Of a stretch of DNA of 64,000 nucleotides, positions 61,241 to 64,000 are shown one piece after another (the stretch's first letter is position 1; the number at the start of each line of letters is the position of its first letter). Both the position numbers and the translations under genes were made by a program. Under the pieces are notes generated by a model. That model was not told the origin of the DNA. It saw only the letters and a list, made by a program, of their open reading frames with translations, and did not search any database. This DNA comes from an uncultured Tenacibaculum sp. (GTDB lineage: Bacteria; Bacteroidota; Bacteroidia; Flavobacteriales; Flavobacteriaceae): the NCBI RefSeq assembly GCF_947495995.1, contig NZ_CANMAX010000002.1, positions 1-64,000 of the forward strand. Reading direction: 5' to 3'.

Positions 61241-61273
61241 TTTTGTGGGAAGTTAAAAAAAGTTATATATTTG
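61241..61273 (+). promoter_or_regulatory. Strong Bacteroidota promoter
   Basis: TTTTG (61241-61245), 20 bases, then TATATTTG (61266-61273), the best -33/-7 match in the window. No ORF follows; the transcript would run into the terminator at 61323 after about 65 bases. Confidence 0.65.
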
Positions 61274-61279
61274 TAGTGT

Positions 61280-61350
61280 CTAGAAGACGTTCTAGATACT
61301 TTTTCTTTTTCATAGCAATTTTCCCACTCAATCTTTGAGTGGGTTTTTTT
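61280..61350 (+). ncRNA. Candidate small RNA
   Basis: Between the promoter above and the terminator is a 70-base unit with a first hairpin TCTAGAA/TTCTAGA (61280-61297), a U-rich single strand, and the terminator stem. No open reading frame with a start codon is present. The layout is that of a free-standing sRNA; it is not a 5' leader of rnpB because the terminator intervenes. Confidence 0.5.
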
Positions 61351-61351
61351 A
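61323..61351 (+). terminator. Terminator
   Basis: CCCACTCAA and TTGAGTGGG with a short loop, followed by TTTTTTT. Confidence 0.88.
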
Positions 61352-61379
61352 TGAAAGCTATCAAGTAAAAAATTAAATT

Positions 61380-61688
61380 AGCAGACCAGCCTTATCGCTA
61401 GGAATTTATTTTCTTAGAGGAAAGTCCGGACACCAAAGAGTAAGCATAGCGGATAACATCCGTCCAGTGAAAGCTGAGGACAAGTGCAACAGAAAGAATG
61501 TACAGGTAATGCTGTAGTGAAATCAGGTAAACTCTATGCGGTGCAATGCCACGTATATTAGAGCTCGAGTGTTACTCGCACGATTCTAAGGGGTAGGCAG
61601 ATAGATTTTTGCAGTAATGCTCTAACTAGATAAATGATAAGGGCTTTTTTGTATTAAAAAGTTACAGAATCCGGCTTATTGGTCTGCT
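61380..61688 (+). ncRNA. rnpB: RNase P RNA
   Basis: The catalytic RNA of RNase P, which matures tRNA 5' ends. The two ends pair (AGCAGACC at 61380 and GGTCTGCT at 61681-61688, P1). The universal P4 strands are present: GAGGAAAGTCCGGACACC (about 61418) and ACAGAATCCGGCTTATTGG (about 61665). The GTGCAACAGAAAG region and GGTGCAATGCCA also fit. About 309 bases, the usual size. A T-rich run follows. Confidence 0.96.
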
Positions 61689-62105
61689 TTTTCTTCTAAA
61701 TTATTTTTTAATATCTCAAAATCTCATATTTAAAATTGTGAATTTGATAATTTACGTTTTCTTTTTTAGTAAATTGATAAAAAACATCTTTTTAAAATGG
61801 TTTTTGTTAGATAATATTTAATGTTTAATCGAAAACGTTATATTATTTTCAAATATGAACGAAAATTAGTAAATTCGCCAGACTTAAAATTATAAACATT
61901 TACTGTGTAATTTTTGTTTGTAAGCAACTCATAAAAATTGAGTCTTATTTAATAGAACTTACATAGGACAATTAAACTAGAATAGTCTTGCAGATGATAT
62001 GCAACTATACAAACGACATTGTTACAATTAACTATGGCAAAGTAAGATTAGGTGTAAACAACTAATTGATAAAATTGCCTTTAACATTGAAAAGATTTTT
62101 CTATT
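61689..62105. other. Spacer before acnB
   Basis: About 417 AT-rich bases with no ORF of note. I see a possible but imperfect -7 box, TAAATTCG, near 61870, which would give acnB a 5' leader of about 230 bases. No riboswitch is recognised. Confidence 0.4.
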
Positions 62106-64000
62106 ATGAACTACCAAGATTACCTAAAAGAGATTGAAGAAAGGAAAGAGCTAGGTTTACATCCTAAGCCAATTGATGGCAGCGAATTGCTTAGTGAAAT
62201 TATCTCACAAATTAAAGATGTAAATAACGAGCACAGAAAAGAGTCTCTTAATTTCTTTATTTATAATACATTACCAGGTACAACAAGTGCAGCTGGCGTT
62301 AAAGCAAAGTTTTTAAAAGAGATTATCCTAGGAGAATCCGTAGTAGAGGAGATTACACCTACTTTTGCTTTTGAGCAGTTATCACATATGAAAGGAGGTC
62401 CTTCAATTGAAGTACTTTTAGATTTAGCATTAGGAAACGATTCTAGCATTGCTGAAGAAGCTGCGAAAGTTTTAAAAACACAAGTGTTCTTATATGAGGC
62501 TGATACTCAGCGTTTAGAAAATGCAATGAAAGATGGTAATAGCTTAGCTAAAGGTATTATCGAAAGCTACGCTAAAGCTGAATTCTTTACTGAGTTACCA
62601 GAAGTTGATGAAGAAATTGAAGTGGTAACTTACATTGCAGGGGTTGGAGATATCTCTACAGATTTACTTTCTCCAGGTGCAGATGCACACTCTAGATCAG
62701 ATCGTGAATTACACGGTCAATCTATGTTCGAGCATAATAAAGATATGCAGAACGAATTATTAGCTTTACAAAAGGAACACCCAGATAAGCGTGTAATGTT
62801 AATCGCAGAAAAAGGAACAATGGGAGTTGGTTCTTCAAGAATGTCAGGTGTAAATAACGTGGCTTTATGGACAGGTATTTCTTCTAGTCCATATGTACCA
62901 TTTATTAATATTGCTCCAGTAATTGCAGGAACTAATGGTATTGCGCCAATCTTTTTAACTACAGTTGGTGTTACAGGAGGTATTGGAATCGACCTTAAAA
63001 ACTGGGTGAAGCAAAAGGATGAAAATGGAAATACTATCGTAGATGAAGATGGTGATCCAATCTTAAAAGAAGTATATTCAGTTAAAACAGGTACAGTTTT
63101 AACAATCAATACTAAAGAAAAGAAATTATATAACGGAGATACTGAATTAAAAGATATTTCTACTGCGTTAACTCCTCAAAAAATGGAGTTTATTAAAGCA
63201 GGAGGTTCTTATGCTGTTGTTTTCGGTAAAAAATTACAAACTTTTGCATGTAAAGCTTTAGGTATTGATGTGCCTCAAGTTTATGCACCTTCTAAAGAGA
63301 TTTCTATTGAAGGTCAAGGTTTAACTGCAGTTGAAAAGATTTTTAATAGAAATGCAGTAGGAAATACTCCAGGAGTTACATTACATGCAGGATCAAATAC
63401 TCGTGTAGAAGTAAATATTGTTGGATCTCAGGATACTACAGGTTTAATGACTTCTCAAGAGTTAGAAATGATGGCTGCAACTATTATTTCTCCAATCGTA
63501 GATGCTGGTTATCAGTCAGGATGTCACACAGCTTCTGTATGGGATGATAAGTCAAAAGCTAACATTCCAAGATTAATGAAGTTTATGAATGACTTCGGAT
63601 TAATTACTGGACGTGATCCAAAAGGAGTTTACCATGCAATGACTGATGTAATTCACAAAGTATTAAATGACATTGCTGTTGATGATTGGGATGTTATTAT
63701 CGGTGGAGATTCTCACACAAGAATGGCAAAAGGTGTTGCTTTTGGAGCTGATTCGGGAACAGTAGCATTAGCTTTAGCAACAGGAGAGGCTACTATGCCA
63801 ATTCCTCAGTCTGTTAAAGTAACATTTAAAGGAAACATGGTTCCTTATATGGATTTCCGTGATGTAGTACATGCTACACAGCAACAAATGTTAGATCAAT
63901 TTGAAGGAGAAAATGTATTCCAAGGGAAGATTATTGAAGTACATATTGGTACTTTAACTTCTGATCAAGCATTTACATTTACAGATTGGACTGCAGAAAT
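62106..64000 (+). CDS. acnB: Aconitate hydratase B (truncated by window end)
   Basis: The first 631 residues of a protein of about 920, frame open to the window edge. TCA-cycle enzyme interconverting citrate and isocitrate, also a 2-methylisocitrate dehydratase. The AcnB-type N-terminal HEAT-like domain comes first (MNYQDYLKEIEERKELGLHP, then GLHPKPIDG and LPGTTSAAGVKAKFLKE). The swivel domain follows (AEKGTMGVGSSRMSGVNN). Then comes the start of the catalytic part (TLHAGSNTRVEVNIVGSQDT, GCHTASVWDDK, GGDSHTRMAKGV). Iron-sulfur Cys include GCHT; the others lie beyond the window. Confidence 0.97.
   Translation, partial: MNYQDYLKEIEERKELGLHPKPIDGSELLSEIISQIKDVNNEHRKESLNFFIYNTLPGTTSAAGVKAKFLKEIILGESVVEEITPTFAFEQLSHMKGGPSIEVLLDLALGNDSSIAEEAAKVLKTQVFLYEADTQRLENAMKDGNSLAKGIIESYAKAEFFTELPEVDEEIEVVTYIAGVGDISTDLLSPGADAHSRSDRELHGQSMFEHNKDMQNELLALQKEHPDKRVMLIAEKGTMGVGSSRMSGVNNVALWTGISSSPYVPFINIAPVIAGTNGIAPIFLTTVGVTGGIGIDLKNWVKQKDENGNTIVDEDGDPILKEVYSVKTGTVLTINTKEKKLYNGDTELKDISTALTPQKMEFIKAGGSYAVVFGKKLQTFACKALGIDVPQVYAPSKEISIEGQGLTAVEKIFNRNAVGNTPGVTLHAGSNTRVEVNIVGSQDTTGLMTSQELEMMAATIISPIVDAGYQSGCHTASVWDDKSKANIPRLMKFMNDFGLITGRDPKGVYHAMTDVIHKVLNDIAVDDWDVIIGGDSHTRMAKGVAFGADSGTVALALATGEATMPIPQSVKVTFKGNMVPYMDFRDVVHATQQQMLDQFEGENVFQGKIIEVHIGTLTSDQAFTFTDWTAE

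Overview
The window is chromosomal DNA from a member of the Bacteroidota, most likely the family Flavobacteriaceae (a Tenacibaculum- or Polaribacter-like marine genus would fit, but genus is a guess). The evidence is low GC content, weak ribosome binding sites, the Bacteroidota -7 promoter box TAnnTTTG before several genes, a type IX secretion (T9SS) C-terminal sorting domain, DUF4290-murA, SusC/BtuB-type TonB receptors paired with surface lipoproteins, and DnaJ with a reduced zinc finger. I see no CRISPR array, tRNA, rRNA, prophage or intact IS element.

Layout. 0-0.9 kb: a PAS/LOV-like protein gene and a vestigial second copy of its 5' end. 1.1-4.5 kb: a YadA-head-repeat adhesin gene interrupted by an in-frame stop, and a secreted protein with dockerin-like repeats. 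4.6-11.4 kb: mnmE, a DUF4870 protein, a TetR regulator divergent from acyl-CoA dehydrogenase plus patatin, then a CAP-domain lipoprotein, a DUF4268 protein and MiaE. 11.5-26.4 kb: a giant alpha-2-macroglobulin and penicillin-binding protein 1C (commonly neighbours), here separated by a T9SS-exported protein and three envelope genes. 26.4-29.35 kb: a CPA1 antiporter and a small ORF bracketed by clusters of a short interspersed repeat. 29.35-31.05 kb: dnaX, whose frame breaks at a run of ten A exactly where gamma and tau would part. 31.4-35.1 kb: a LytS/LytTR two-component system, a phosphoesterase and a CPBP protease. 35.2-40.1 kb: a haem-uptake-like locus (DUF6607, TonB receptor, HmuY-like lipoprotein), MsrA and a DUF302 lipoprotein.

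40.1-50.5 kb is a vitamin B12 island. On the minus strand cobU-cobT-(2OG oxygenase/WD40 fusion)-cobS-cobC-(orphan ORF)-btuF-like form one overlapping transcription unit. On the plus strand lie a cytoplasmic cobalamin-binding-like protein, then a cobalamin riboswitch controlling a BtuB-like receptor and a BtuG-like beta-propeller lipoprotein. The orphan ORF is bordered by an exact 20-bp direct repeat derived from the end of cobC, which marks an insertion.

50.6-64 kb: a membrane protein, an M20 amidohydrolase, a UvrD/PcrA helicase, DUF4290-murA (MurA with Asp in place of the fosfomycin-target Cys), two paralogous double-glycine-leader six-cysteine peptides, a DUF6503 protein, a lipoprotein coiled coil with a heptad ladder of sixteen histidines, grpE-dnaJ behind a sigma-54-like promoter, a probable small RNA, RNase P RNA, and the start of acnB, which runs off the window.

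The most novel-looking items are the paired GG-leader six-Cys peptides, the 2OG/WD40 fusion inside the B12 operon, the A10 frame break in dnaX, the histidine-ladder lipoprotein and the orphan insertion in cobC.
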